Shown here one piece after another: positions 7,438 to 19,568 of a stretch of DNA of 40,516 bases. The DNA is from Chloroflexota bacterium. Its GTDB lineage: Bacteria > Chloroflexota > Anaerolineae > JAAEKA01. The translations under genes and the position numbers were made by a program. A model generated the notes under the pieces. That model saw only the letters and a program-made list of their open reading frames with translations, was not told the origin of the DNA and searched no databases. Each line of letters opens with the position of its first letter. Position 1 is the first letter of the stretch. The DNA is taken from assembly GCA_029558955.1 (NCBI GenBank), contig JAKQCW010000267.1, positions 1-40,516 on the forward strand, read 5' to 3'.

Positions 7438-10400
7438 GTGACCGCCACTCACCTGCACGTTCACTCCCACTTCACCTTGCTGGGCGGCCTGGCATCGGTC
7501 GAGGCGCTGGCCCAGGCGGCCGCGGCCGATGGCCTGAGCCACCTGGCGCTGACCGACGACCACGCGCTCTACGGCGCGGTGACCTTTCGGCGCGCCTGCC
7601 AGGCCGCCGGCGTGCAGCCGATCATCGGCATGGCCGCGCGCGTGGCCCCCCTGGACGCAGGGGATCCAGACGACGGCGGCGGGGCCGGGCTGCTGACGCT
7701 GCTGGCCACCGGGCCGGAGGGCTACCGTTCGCTCTGCCGCCTCTCCTCCCAGGTACAGGCGCGACCCGACCGCCTGGAGGCGGCCGCGGCCGGGCTGAGC
7801 TGGGACGCGTTGAAGGAGCAGAGCGCCGGGCTGATCTGTCTCAGCGGCGGACGGCAGGGGTGGGTGCAGCGCCGTCTGGCCACCGGCGACCGCGCCGGCG
7901 CGCTGCGCTACGCCGGCCGGCTGGCCGGCATCTTCGGCGAGCGCGCCTTTCTGGCGCTGGAGCTGCACCGGCCGGCCGATGTGCCCCTGGCGCAGGCGCT
8001 GGTCGATCTGGCCGGCCGGCTGGGGCTGGGCAGCGTCGCCGTGCAGCCGGTCTACTGCCTGACGCCGCAGGAACGGCCCCGGCTGCGCCTGCTGGCCGCG
8101 CTGCGTGAGAACTGCCGGCTGGTCGAGCTGCCGCCCCAGGTCCTGCCCGACCGCGGCGATCCAGCCATCGACCTGCACTGGCTGAGCCCCGGCCAGATGC
8201 GCCAGCGTTTCGCCGCCTTCCCCGCGGCGCTGGCCGCCAGCGGCCAGATCGCGGCCCAATGCCAGCCGGCCCTGCCCGACGGCCGCCCCATCTGGCCGGC
8301 GCTCAAGCTGCCGGCCGGTCAGACGCCGGCCGGCGCGCTGGCCGCGCTGGCGAACGCGGGACTGCGCGCCCACTTCGGCCCCCAGCCCGCGCCGGCCATC
8401 GCCCAGCGCCTGCAACGCGAGCTGGAGACCATCGCCGAGCACGGCTACAGCCCCCTCTTCCTGGTGGTGGCCGACATCGTGCGCTACGCCCGCCGGCGGG
8501 AGATCCCGGTCAGCACCCGCGGCAGCGTGGCCAACTCGCTGGTAGCCTACTGCGCCGGCATCACCACCGTCGATCCCATCCAGCATGATCTGCTCTTCGA
8601 GCGCTTTCTCAACCCGGCGCGCGCCAACCCGCCCGACATCGACCTGGACTTCTGCAGCCGGCGCCGCGATCGGGTGCTGGACTATGTGCGCCGGCGCTAT
8701 GGCCAGGAGCGGGTCGCGCTGGTGGCCACCGTCAGCACCCTGCGCCCCAAGTCGGCCGTGCGCGAGACCGCCAAGGCCCACGGCCTGAGCGACGCCGAGA
8801 CCGTGCACCTGCTCAAGCTGCTCCCCGACGACTGGCGCTCTGACCCCGGCCGCGGCTCCGGGAGGACGATGGAGGATGTGATCGCCGAGGTGCATGAGCC
8901 GCGCCTGCGCCAGACGCTGATCGACGCGGCCGGCCTGGTGGGCCAGCCCGATCACCTGAGCGTCCACCCCGGCGGCCTGGTCATCGCCCCTGGCCCCATG
9001 ACCGACATCGCGCCGGTGCAGTGGACCGCCAAAGGCTTTCTGATCACCCAGTACGACCACGCCGACGTGGAGGCCATCGGCCTGCCCAAGCTGGACCTGC
9101 TGGGCATCCGCGCCCTGACCGTGCTGGCCGACGCGGCCGGCCTGGCCCGCCGGCAGGATGCGGCCTTCCGGCTGGACGCCATCCCGTTGGACGATCCAAC
9201 CACCGGCGACCTGCTGGCGCGGGCCGAGACCATCGGCGTCTTCCAGTGCGAATCCACCGGCGCGCAGCGCACATTGCGTCAGCTCAAGGCGCGCCGCGTG
9301 CAGGACCTGGCCGCGGCCAACGCCTTCTTCAAGCCGGGGCCGGCGTTGGGCGGCATGGCGCGCGCCTTCGTGCTGCGCTACCGCGGCGAGGCGCCCGTGG
9401 TCTACCTGCACCCGGCGCTGGAGCCGATTCTGAGCCGCACCAAGGGGGTGCTGATCTTCCAGGAGCAGATTTTGCGCATCGCGGTGGAGATCGCGGGGCT
9501 GAGCTGGCAGCAAGCCGACGTGTTGCGCCGCGGCATGAGCCACTTCGGCCGGCAGGAGATGGAGTCCATGCACGCGGCCTTCGTCCAGGGCTGTATGCGA
9601 CCCGCGCCCGCCGGCCCGGCCTTCACCCCACAGCAGGCGCAGACGCTGTGGGAGCAGGTGGCGCCCTTTGCTGGCTACGGCTTCAACCAGGGGCACGCCA
9701 CCGCCTACGCCGACGTCAGCTACCGTTCGGCCTACCTGAAGGCCCACTTTCCGGCCGAATTCTTCGCCGCCCGGCTGGCCGACTGGGGCGGCTTTCACCA
9801 CCCCGCGATCTACGCGGCCGAGGCGCAGCGCCTGGGCATCGCCGTGCGCCCGCCGCACGTCAACCACAGCGGCCGCAAGTTCACCCTGGATCGTTCCCGC
9901 ACGGCGCTCTGGATGGGCCTGGGCCAGGTGCGCGACCTGCGCCAGGCAGCCGTGGCCGCGATCGTCCAGGCCCGGCGGGAGAGCCCCTTCGACGGGCTGC
10001 GCGATCTGCTGGGCCGCGTGGCGTTGCAGGAAAAGGAGGCGCTGCACCTGGTGCAGTGCGGCGCGCTGGATGGGCTGGGGGCCAGCCGGGCGGCGCTGCT
10101 GGCTGAGCTGAAAGAGGTGCGCCGGGCCGGCAGCGTGCAGCAGATGGCCTTCGACTTTCCCATGAGCCCGGTCGCGGCCGAGACGGCGAGCCAGCGGCTG
10201 AGCTGGGAGACGCGCCTGCTGGGCTGGCCGGTCAGCGTCACGCCGCTGGAGGCGTTGGCCGCGCCCATCTCTGCCGCGACATTGGCCGAAGCGCAGGCGC
10301 AGCCGGGCCGGCCGCTGGCGGTGGCCGGCTATCGGCTGCCCGGCTGGACCGGCGGACGCGGCTTCTTCCTGAGCGACGGCCAGACCTTTGCGGTGGCTGT

Positions 10401-10521
10401 GGAGCGCGAGGGACTGGCCCGGCCCGCGCCCTGGCAGGCGATCCTGACGCAGGGACGCTGGCGCGTGGACCCGTTTGGCGTCTCCTGGCTCATGGTGAGC
10501 GACTGGCAGGATGCGGCGTGA
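7438..10521 (+). CDS. DNA polymerase III alpha subunit-like (short DnaE, DnaE2-like)
   Basis: A 1027-residue C-family DNA polymerase. An N-terminal PHP domain starts at once with HLHVHSHFTLLGG and LTDDH. The polymerase core has PDIDLDF with acidic residues Asp400/Asp402 and KLDLLG with Asp553, the equivalents of the E. coli catalytic triad. Other core motifs are RGSVANSLVAYCAGIT, FQCEST, NAFFKPGP and a C-terminal helix-hairpin-helix region. The protein is about 130 residues shorter than replicative DnaE1, as DnaE2/ImuC error-prone polymerases are, but no imuA, imuB or lexA gene is nearby. I chose GTG 7438 because it lies downstream of a strong promoter and directly precedes the PHP domain; the only SD-like GAGG is 14 bases away. 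It could be a mutagenic-repair polymerase or a lineage-specific DnaE paralogue. Confidence 0.9.
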   Translation: MTATHLHVHSHFTLLGGLASVEALAQAAAADGLSHLALTDDHALYGAVTFRRACQAAGVQPIIGMAARVAPLDAGDPDDGGGAGLLTLLATGPEGYRSLCRLSSQVQARPDRLEAAAAGLSWDALKEQSAGLICLSGGRQGWVQRRLATGDRAGALRYAGRLAGIFGERAFLALELHRPADVPLAQALVDLAGRLGLGSVAVQPVYCLTPQERPRLRLLAALRENCRLVELPPQVLPDRGDPAIDLHWLSPGQMRQRFAAFPAALAASGQIAAQCQPALPDGRPIWPALKLPAGQTPAGALAALANAGLRAHFGPQPAPAIAQRLQRELETIAEHGYSPLFLVVADIVRYARRREIPVSTRGSVANSLVAYCAGITTVDPIQHDLLFERFLNPARANPPDIDLDFCSRRRDRVLDYVRRRYGQERVALVATVSTLRPKSAVRETAKAHGLSDAETVHLLKLLPDDWRSDPGRGSGRTMEDVIAEVHEPRLRQTLIDAAGLVGQPDHLSVHPGGLVIAPGPMTDIAPVQWTAKGFLITQYDHADVEAIGLPKLDLLGIRALTVLADAAGLARRQDAAFRLDAIPLDDPTTGDLLARAETIGVFQCESTGAQRTLRQLKARRVQDLAAANAFFKPGPALGGMARAFVLRYRGEAPVVYLHPALEPILSRTKGVLIFQEQILRIAVEIAGLSWQQADVLRRGMSHFGRQEMESMHAAFVQGCMRPAPAGPAFTPQQAQTLWEQVAPFAGYGFNQGHATAYADVSYRSAYLKAHFPAEFFAARLADWGGFHHPAIYAAEAQRLGIAVRPPHVNHSGRKFTLDRSRTALWMGLGQVRDLRQAAVAAIVQARRESPFDGLRDLLGRVALQEKEALHLVQCGALDGLGASRAALLAELKEVRRAGSVQQMAFDFPMSPVAAETASQRLSWETRLLGWPVSVTPLEALAAPISAATLAEAQAQPGRPLAVAGYRLPGWTGGRGFFLSDGQTFAVAVEREGLARPAPWQAILTQGRWRVDPFGVSWLMVSDWQDAA

Positions 10522-10529
10522 GAGCGACG

Positions 10530-10550
10530 GACGCGCCGGCGCAGCGCGTC
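10530..10550 (+). terminator. Weak hairpin after the dnaE-type gene
   Basis: GACGCGC pairs with GCGCGTC across a 7-base loop, 9 bases after the stop codon. There is no T tract, so termination is only a possibility. Confidence 0.3.
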
Positions 10551-10615
10551 ATTCCCACGCCAGCGGCAAGCCAACGAGGGAAAGCGAGCTCCGGCCCCGC
10601 GAAAACATGGCTACA

Positions 10616-10644
10616 TTTCATTCTTTCGCCGGTCGGGCTATAAT
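10616..10644 (+). promoter_or_regulatory. Probable promoter upstream of the YpdA-like gene
   Basis: A perfect TATAAT (10639-10644) stands out in GC-rich sequence, but the -35 position (10616-10621) is poor. The ~120 bases between it and the gene contain a GGGGCG/CGCCCC stem (10712-10717 with 10734-10739). No known riboswitch is recognised there. Confidence 0.5.
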
Positions 10645-10791
10645 GTCCCGGAACGCTCTATGAACCAGACACTGATTCCTTTTTGGTGAGAATGGACAGG
10701 ACTTGCAGGATGGGGCGAATCTGACCTGATTGACGCCCCGACCGATGGGGTCAGCCCTGTGACTGACCGCCCAGCCTCGCTCAGAACACTC

Positions 10792-11883
10792 ATGAACCTC
10801 AATTCCAACGACCTTTCCACTGATGTTGTCATCGTCGGCGCGGGACCGATCGGCGTCGAGCTGGCGGTGTGCCTGAAAGCCGCCGGCATCGATTATGTCC
10901 ACCTGGAGGGGCAGCAGATCGGCCACACCATCTCGTGGTGGCCGCGGGACACCACCTTTTTCAGCACCACCGAGCGCATCGAGATCGCAGGTGTGCCGAT
11001 CCAAAGCCGAAGCCAGGGACGCACCACCGGCGAGGAATACCTGGCCTATCTGCGCAGCATCGTCGAGCAGTTCGACCTGCGCATCAACAGCTACGAGCCG
11101 GTGACGCAGATCGAACGCCTGGCGGAGGGCTTTTTGCTGACCACCCAGCCCCAGACCGGCGCCCGACGCTACCGGGCGCGCCGTGTGGTGCTGGCCAGCG
11201 GCGACATGCACCGGCCGCACCTGCTGGGCATCCCCGGCGAGGCGCTGCCCCACGTCAGCCACTACTTTCACGACGTACACCCCTACTTCCGCCGCCGGCT
11301 GTTGATCGTCGGCGGCCGCAACTCGGCGGCTGAGGCCGCGCTGCGCTGTTGGCGGGCCGGCGCGCAGGTGACGCTCAGCTATCGCCGCGCCGCGTTCGAC
11401 GACAAGCTGATCAAGCACTGGATCCTGCCCGACCTGCGCGCCCAGATCGACAGCGGCATGATCGCCTTTCACCCCCTGACCGTGCCGCGGGAGATCAGCC
11501 CCAGCCATGTGGTGTTGGCCCGGCTGGACGAAAACGGCCGCCCAACCGGCGAGAACTTGGTGCAGCCAGCCGATTCTGTGCTGTTGCTCACCGGTTTCGA
11601 GGCGGACATGACGCTTTTCGAGCAGGCGGGCGTGACGCTGGAAGGCCCCAGCCGCACCCCGCGCTACGATCCGGCCACCATGGAGACCGACGCGCCGGGG
11701 CTGTACGTGGCCGGAACCGCCGCGGCCGGCCAGCGTCAGGAGAAGTACATCCTCTTCATCGAGAACAGCCACGTCCACGCCGGCCGCATCGCGCAGGCGC
11801 TGACCGGTCGCTGGCCCGACCGGCTGGGCACGGTCGCCAGCCGGCAGTATGAGCTGGCGCTGAAGGAGTTCCAGGCCAATTGA
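10792..11883 (+). CDS. YpdA/Bdr-like FAD/NAD(P)-dependent oxidoreductase
   Basis: A 363-residue cytosolic flavoprotein of the thioredoxin-reductase-like YpdA group. Residues ~11-30 carry the FAD-binding [14 protein letters not shown]. These are followed by the family-typical [21 protein letters not shown] and [13 protein letters not shown] second Rossmann motif, [15 protein letters not shown] (about 165-180), should bind NADPH. There is no CxxC active site, which agrees with YpdA. In Firmicutes such proteins reduce bacillithiol disulfide; whether this organism makes bacillithiol cannot be seen here. ATG 10792 puts the FAD motif close to the N-terminus as in homologs. An in-frame GTG at 10759 is an alternative. 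Neither has a strong ribosome-binding site. Confidence 0.8.
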   Translation: MNLNSNDLSTDVVIVGAGPIGVELAVCLKAAGIDYVHLEGQQIGHTISWWPRDTTFFSTTERIEIAGVPIQSRSQGRTTGEEYLAYLRSIVEQFDLRINSYEPVTQIERLAEGFLLTTQPQTGARRYRARRVVLASGDMHRPHLLGIPGEALPHVSHYFHDVHPYFRRRLLIVGGRNSAAEAALRCWRAGAQVTLSYRRAAFDDKLIKHWILPDLRAQIDSGMIAFHPLTVPREISPSHVVLARLDENGRPTGENLVQPADSVLLLTGFEADMTLFEQAGVTLEGPSRTPRYDPATMETDAPGLYVAGTAAAGQRQEKYILFIENSHVHAGRIAQALTGRWPDRLGTVASRQYELALKEFQAN

Positions 11884-11887
11884 CGTG

Positions 11888-11907
11888 CGCGGGCCGCGCT
11901 GCCCGCG
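11888..11907 (+). terminator. GC hairpin after the YpdA-like gene
   Basis: CGCGGGC pairs with GCCCGCG around a 6-base loop, starting 4 bases past the stop. There is no T tract, so it may be only a pause or attenuation element. Confidence 0.3.
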
Positions 11908-11976
11908 TGGCGACCGTCGCCGCACGGGCTGTCATCTCCAACCGGCGGCCCGACCTGCGACCAGGAGAACGTTCCC

Positions 11977-12501
11977 ATGACCGCACTGATCCAACTCGGC
12001 CTTGGCGCCGTTCTGCTGCTGGCCGGCCGGCGGCTCTATTGGCTGCTGGCGGGCGCGGCCGGCTTTTTGCTGGGCCTGCTTGTCATCCAACGTCTGTTGA
12101 GCGAGCAGTCACAAACGCTGGTGCTGCTGGTCTCGCTGGCCGTCGGCGCGCTCTTTGCCGCGCTGGCGGTGGTTGGGCAGCGCTTCGTCATCGGCCTGGT
12201 GGGCTTCATCGCCGGCGGCGTAGGGCTGAGCTGGCTGTTCACCGCCTTCAGCTTCACCCCGGCCGAGCCTGGCCCGCTGCTGGCCCTCGTCATCTTCGTC
12301 GCCGGCGGCGCCGCGGGCGCGTTCTTGCTGTCCAGGCTGTTCGACCTGGGCCTGGTGCTCCTGTCGTCGCTGGTCGGCGCAGGGCTGACGCTGGCCGGCC
12401 TGGGTACGCTGGTTGCGCTGCCCGACACGTTGGGCGCCATTCCGCTGATCGTGCTGACGGTGATCGGCGTCGCGGTGCAGCTCGGGTCCTCCCGCCGTTG
12501 A
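11977..12501 (+). CDS. Multi-pass membrane protein, DUF4203-like
   Basis: 174 residues, almost entirely hydrophobic, with about six predicted transmembrane helices separated by short loops. Small-residue packing motifs recur (GAAGFLLGLL, GFIAGGVGLSWL, AGGAAGAFLL). An AGGAGA ribosome-binding site lies 8 bases before ATG 11977. The pattern of glycine-rich helix hairpins matches DUF4203/TM7S3-like proteins, whose function is unknown. The 63-base gap to the following lipoprotein gene shows no terminator, so co-transcription is possible. Confidence 0.65.
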   Translation: MTALIQLGLGAVLLLAGRRLYWLLAGAAGFLLGLLVIQRLLSEQSQTLVLLVSLAVGALFAALAVVGQRFVIGLVGFIAGGVGLSWLFTAFSFTPAEPGPLLALVIFVAGGAAGAFLLSRLFDLGLVLLSSLVGAGLTLAGLGTLVALPDTLGAIPLIVLTVIGVAVQLGSSRR

Positions 12502-12564
12502 CTTGCCGCAGTGCTGACCAAAGGTAGCAATCTGGTTCTGAACACGTCGCAAGGAACTGACATC

Positions 12565-15405
12565 ATGCCCCGTTTCGATCGCAACCTGCACCCCATGATC
12601 TGGCTGGCGACGCTGGCCCTGCTCCTGCTGCTGGCAGCCTGCGCGACGCCCCCGCGCGGCCAGCCTGCCCCCGCGCCAGCCGTGACCGCCCCGCCGGCCG
12701 CGGGGGCCGACGAGCTGGCCCTCAACCTGCCCATCACCCAGCCGCTGGCCTCGCTGGTTCTGCTGGATGCCGGCGTCGTCACCACCACCCAGACCCTCTC
12801 CGACGCGGATGAGCCGGTCGGGGTCGAGCTGCCGGTGCAGGGCGCCTTTGCCCTGCCGGTCTGGCGGGCCAACGGCGACCACCTTCACCCCCTGGTCCTG
12901 ATCCTGCCCGACGCCGGCCGGGTCTGCGAGGCCAATGTGGCCGACGAGTGGCCCTGCCCCATCGGCCTGCAGCGCACCCCCTACAGCGAGCTGCGCTATC
13001 TCGCCCAGGCGCTGGCCCTGCGCGGCTACGCGCCGCTGATCGTCAACCTCAACGGGGCCTATACCCCCGGCCTGCCCGCTGAACAGCAGACCGAGCGCGC
13101 CCTGCTGATCCTCGATCAGCTCTTGACCTGGATGCCCGACGAGATGCGCCAGCCGCCCTTCGACCTCTACGGCGGCGAGCTGAGCCAGAGCATCGACTAC
13201 GACCGGATCGTGCTGGTGGGGCAGGGCCGCGGCGCTGAGATCGCGCTGGCCCTGGCCGAGGCGCGCGCCGGCCAGGCCACCCCTGCACGCGGCATGGCGC
13301 CGCCGGTGGGGCTGCTGCTGGTCGCGCCCACGCTGCCGGCCGGCAGCACACTGCCCGACCTGCCCATCAGCCTGGTTCAGCCCGGCTGCGCGGTCGATGC
13401 CGGCATGGTTGGCCTGATCGACGCGGCCCGCGCCGAGCCGGAGCGCGCCAGCCTGCTGGCCAGCGTCACGCTGCCGGGCGCCACGGCCAGCGGCTTCCTT
13501 GCCCAGGCCGCGGCTGAGCCGGACCCCTGCGCGGGGGCCGCGCCGCTGGACCCGGCGCGGCAACAGGCATGGCTGGCGGCCTATGCGCCCGACTTCGCCG
13601 ACGCCGCGGCCGGCTATGCACCCCCCAGCCCGGCCGCGGGGCTGGACGTGCTGGCCCCCATGCCTGGGCAGATCCACGGCCTGCCGGCAGCGGCCAGCGT
13701 CAGCGACCCGGGCCGGCCTGTGCAGCCTGGCGTCATCACCCTGTTCAACCTGGGCCAGGTCGTGGCCGAACAGCCCTTGCCCCCGCCAGCCGATGGCATG
13801 CCGCTGCGGGTGGAGGGAACGTTCATTTTGCCTGAGGGGGAGGGGCCGCATCCCCTCGTGCTGTGGCTGCACCTGCGCGGCCGGTCCTGCTTCGGCAGCG
13901 CCGGCCAGTTCGAGGCTGTCTGGCCCTGCGCCTCGGCCGGCATCCCGCGCTACGAGATGGGCTATGACTATCTGTTGCACGCGCTGGCCGAGCGCGGCTA
14001 CGCCGTGGTTGCTCCCAACCTGGTGGGCGCCTTCGTGGAAGCGCCTGCCTGGGGGCCGACCGGCGACCCGGAGGCCATCGGGGCCATGGACTTCTACCGC
14101 GTGGAGCCGATGGTGGACCGCCTGCTGGCCGAGCTGGCCGCGGCCAACCAGGGCCAATCGCTGGCCTTTGGGCAGGACCTGACCGGCCGGTTGGACATGA
14201 GCCAACTGATCTTCGGCGGTCACTCGCGCGGCGGGGAATGGGCGAACGTGCTGGCGCTGCGCCGGGCCGGCCACGATTCACCGGAGGAGATCGCCGCGGG
14301 CCGCGGGCCGGCGCGTGCGTTCTTCCTGCTGGCCCCCGTCTACGGCGACTTCAGCGACCTCGATCCTGCCACCCTGCGCGTCGCTGACCTGCCGTTCGCG
14401 GTTGCGCCGGCCTATTGCGATGACGATCTGAAGGAAGATCCGTTGATGGGGCAGATCTATCTGGAAGAGGCGCTGGCCGATGAGACGCGCAGCGCGCCGG
14501 CCTGGGTGGCCGCGCTGAAGACCGGGGAACACTACGGCTTCGTGACCTTCACCCCCTGGCCGGTACACAACTCCAGCTCGATCTTCTGCCAAGATTTCGA
14601 TGCGCTGCTGGACCTGGAGGGCGCGCAGGCCTTCCTGGCCGGACTGGCGCCCGATTTCGTGGATGTGGCGTTGGGCCGCCTGCCTGCCGCGGCCATTCCC
14701 GGCTTCGACCCGGCCGCGCCGCTGCCCGCCGCGCTCTACGGCGCGCCCATCGAGATCACCGCGCTGGACCCGGCGCGGCGGCGGCTGATCTGGGGGCCGC
14801 GCAGCGCGGCCGATCTGGAGACCAACCAACTGGGCGGCGCGGTCAGCGCCGACGGCAGCGCGGCCCTTGCCTTCTGCGTCGGCGTGGACGAGCAGATGTG
14901 CATCGTCGATGAGACGGTGGAATTGCTCCCGAATGCGCCCCCCGATGAATTCGTCTATGCCCAGCCCAAGTTCGCCGGCTTTCCGCCGCAGGCGCGGGTG
15001 CAGTGGGACGCGCCCGACGGCCGGCTGAGCCTGGAGATCCCCGCCGGCCAGGGGGATCTGAGCGACGGCGCGGCGCTGCATTTCCGCGTGTTGGTGGACA
15101 TGTTCGACCCGCGCAACGCCGAGCTGGACGCGCAGGCGCTGCGCGTCGCCCTGACTGATGCAGCCGGAAATCAGGCCGCGGTGACGCTGGCGCCCGACGA
15201 GCCGGCGCTGATCCGCGACCGCGGCGAGCGCAGCAGCCTGTGGAACTGGGCCTATTATCCCCTGCGGCCGCGCTCGGTGCGCATTCCGCTGGACGCGTTC
15301 CAGGGGGTGGATCGGGCCAACCTGCGCCGGCTGGACTTCATCTTCGACCAGACCAGCCAGGGCTCGCTGCTGCTGTCCGATGTGGAGTTCGTAACGCAGG
15401 AATAG
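12565..15405 (+). CDS. Lipoprotein with two tandem alpha/beta-hydrolase domains
   Basis: A 946-residue predicted lipoprotein. The signal peptide ends LLLLAAC (Cys26), followed by a Pro/Ala-rich spacer. Two homologous alpha/beta-hydrolase domains follow, each opening with an HPLVL strand and a GR.C.....WPC motif. The first (about 100-300) has GQGRG at the nucleophile elbow, with Gln220 where the catalytic serine should be. The second (about 420-710) has GHSRGG with Ser554. The first domain is therefore probably inactive and the second an esterase, lipase or acyl-hydrolase of unknown substrate. The C-terminal ~200 residues look beta-rich. ATG 12565 has AAGGAA 8 bases upstream and sits right at the signal peptide. 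The fatty-acyl-CoA ligase follows 26 bases downstream. An extracellular esterase releasing acyl groups for that ligase is plausible but inferred. Confidence 0.8.
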   Translation: MPRFDRNLHPMIWLATLALLLLLAACATPPRGQPAPAPAVTAPPAAGADELALNLPITQPLASLVLLDAGVVTTTQTLSDADEPVGVELPVQGAFALPVWRANGDHLHPLVLILPDAGRVCEANVADEWPCPIGLQRTPYSELRYLAQALALRGYAPLIVNLNGAYTPGLPAEQQTERALLILDQLLTWMPDEMRQPPFDLYGGELSQSIDYDRIVLVGQGRGAEIALALAEARAGQATPARGMAPPVGLLLVAPTLPAGSTLPDLPISLVQPGCAVDAGMVGLIDAARAEPERASLLASVTLPGATASGFLAQAAAEPDPCAGAAPLDPARQQAWLAAYAPDFADAAAGYAPPSPAAGLDVLAPMPGQIHGLPAAASVSDPGRPVQPGVITLFNLGQVVAEQPLPPPADGMPLRVEGTFILPEGEGPHPLVLWLHLRGRSCFGSAGQFEAVWPCASAGIPRYEMGYDYLLHALAERGYAVVAPNLVGAFVEAPAWGPTGDPEAIGAMDFYRVEPMVDRLLAELAAANQGQSLAFGQDLTGRLDMSQLIFGGHSRGGEWANVLALRRAGHDSPEEIAAGRGPARAFFLLAPVYGDFSDLDPATLRVADLPFAVAPAYCDDDLKEDPLMGQIYLEEALADETRSAPAWVAALKTGEHYGFVTFTPWPVHNSSSIFCQDFDALLDLEGAQAFLAGLAPDFVDVALGRLPAAAIPGFDPAAPLPAALYGAPIEITALDPARRRLIWGPRSAADLETNQLGGAVSADGSAALAFCVGVDEQMCIVDETVELLPNAPPDEFVYAQPKFAGFPPQARVQWDAPDGRLSLEIPAGQGDLSDGAALHFRVLVDMFDPRNAELDAQALRVALTDAAGNQAAVTLAPDEPALIRDRGERSSLWNWAYYPLRPRSVRIPLDAFQGVDRANLRRLDFIFDQTSQGSLLLSDVEFVTQE

Positions 15406-15431
15406 CCGACAGAACAAGAAGAGGCAACGAC

Positions 15432-18597
<3,166 letters not shown>

Positions 18598-18622
18598 GCA
18601 CAGCTTTCACCGCACCGCCATC

Positions 18623-19504
18623 ATGTTCGAGTCTATCGCCCAACTGGTCGCGCTGGCCGACGAAAGAAGCCAGCCTCTGCACGAGATCGTCCTCCAGACC
18701 GAGATGGCCAACGGCGGCAAATCGCGCGACTACCTGCGCGGCCGCATGGGCAAACGGCTGGAGATCATGCAGCGGGCGGCTGCCCAGGGGATCGACCACC
18801 CCGTTATGTCGATCTCTGGCATCAGCGGCGGCAGCGCCTATCGTTTCTGGAACTGGCTGGAGGCTGGCCATGAGCCGCTGACCGGGCCGATCCTCAGCCG
18901 GGCCGTGGCGCGCGCCATGGCCGTCAACGAGGTCAACGCGGGCATGGGCTGCATCGTGGCCACCCCCACGGCCGGCTCGGCCGGCATCCTGCCCGCGGTG
19001 CTGCTGACTCTGCAAGAGGCGCGCGGCTTCAGCGACGAGCAGTTGGTCGATGCGCTCTTCACCGCCAGCGGCATCGGCGCGGTCATCGTGCGCCGGGCTC
19101 ACGTCTCGGGCGCGGCCGGCGGCTGTCAGGCTGAGACGGGCAGCGCGGCCTGCATGGCAGCGGGCGCGGCCGTGGAACTGTTGGGCGGCGCGCCCGCGCA
19201 GTCAGCCCAGGCTGTGGCCATCACCATGAAGAACATGCTGGGGCTGGTCTGTGACCCGGTGGCCGGGCTGGTGGAGGCGCCCTGCGTCAAACGCAACGCG
19301 GCCGGCGCGGCCCAGTGCTTCATCGCCGTGGACCTGGCGCTGGCCGGCGTGGAGAGCATCATCCCGGCCGACGAGGTGATCGATGCCATGGCCGACGTTG
19401 GCCGGCGCATGGATGAGCGCTTCCGGGAAACCGCGCTGGGTGGACTGGCGGCAACGCCCACCGGACGGCGCCTGGCGGAGCTGGTGTGGGCAGAGAAACG
19501 ATGA
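18623..19504 (+). CDS. sdaAA: L-serine dehydratase, iron-sulfur-dependent, alpha subunit
   Basis: 293 residues covering the complete alpha (catalytic) subunit of the two-subunit type. This enzyme turns L-serine into pyruvate and ammonia using a [4Fe-4S] cluster. Conserved features are the serine-binding SISGISGGSAYRF, then CIVATPTAGSAGI, GGCQAETGSAACMA and CDPVAGLVEAPC, which together supply the cluster cysteines. A beta subunit (SdaAB) is not encoded before or after it in this window. The gene is close behind tyrosine phenol-lyase, and both yield pyruvate plus ammonia. No Shine-Dalgarno is visible before ATG 18623, so translation may depend on the upstream gene. Confidence 0.88.
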   Translation: MFESIAQLVALADERSQPLHEIVLQTEMANGGKSRDYLRGRMGKRLEIMQRAAAQGIDHPVMSISGISGGSAYRFWNWLEAGHEPLTGPILSRAVARAMAVNEVNAGMGCIVATPTAGSAGILPAVLLTLQEARGFSDEQLVDALFTASGIGAVIVRRAHVSGAAGGCQAETGSAACMAAGAAVELLGGAPAQSAQAVAITMKNMLGLVCDPVAGLVEAPCVKRNAAGAAQCFIAVDLALAGVESIIPADEVIDAMADVGRRMDERFRETALGGLAATPTGRRLAELVWAEKR

Positions 19505-19568
19505 CGTGATGCAGTCGGGAGCGACCAGCGCCAGCGGCTGCATAAATCAACAAGACAAGGATAGAACT

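Noticed and set aside
7030..10047. 1005-codon open frame on the minus strand
   Set aside because: It mirrors the polymerase gene in GC-rich DNA, runs into the repeat array and shows no family motif.
12109..14274. 721-codon minus-strand open frame
   Set aside because: It is antisense to the membrane protein and hydrolase genes, with low-complexity Gln/Arg/Gly composition typical of a shadow frame.
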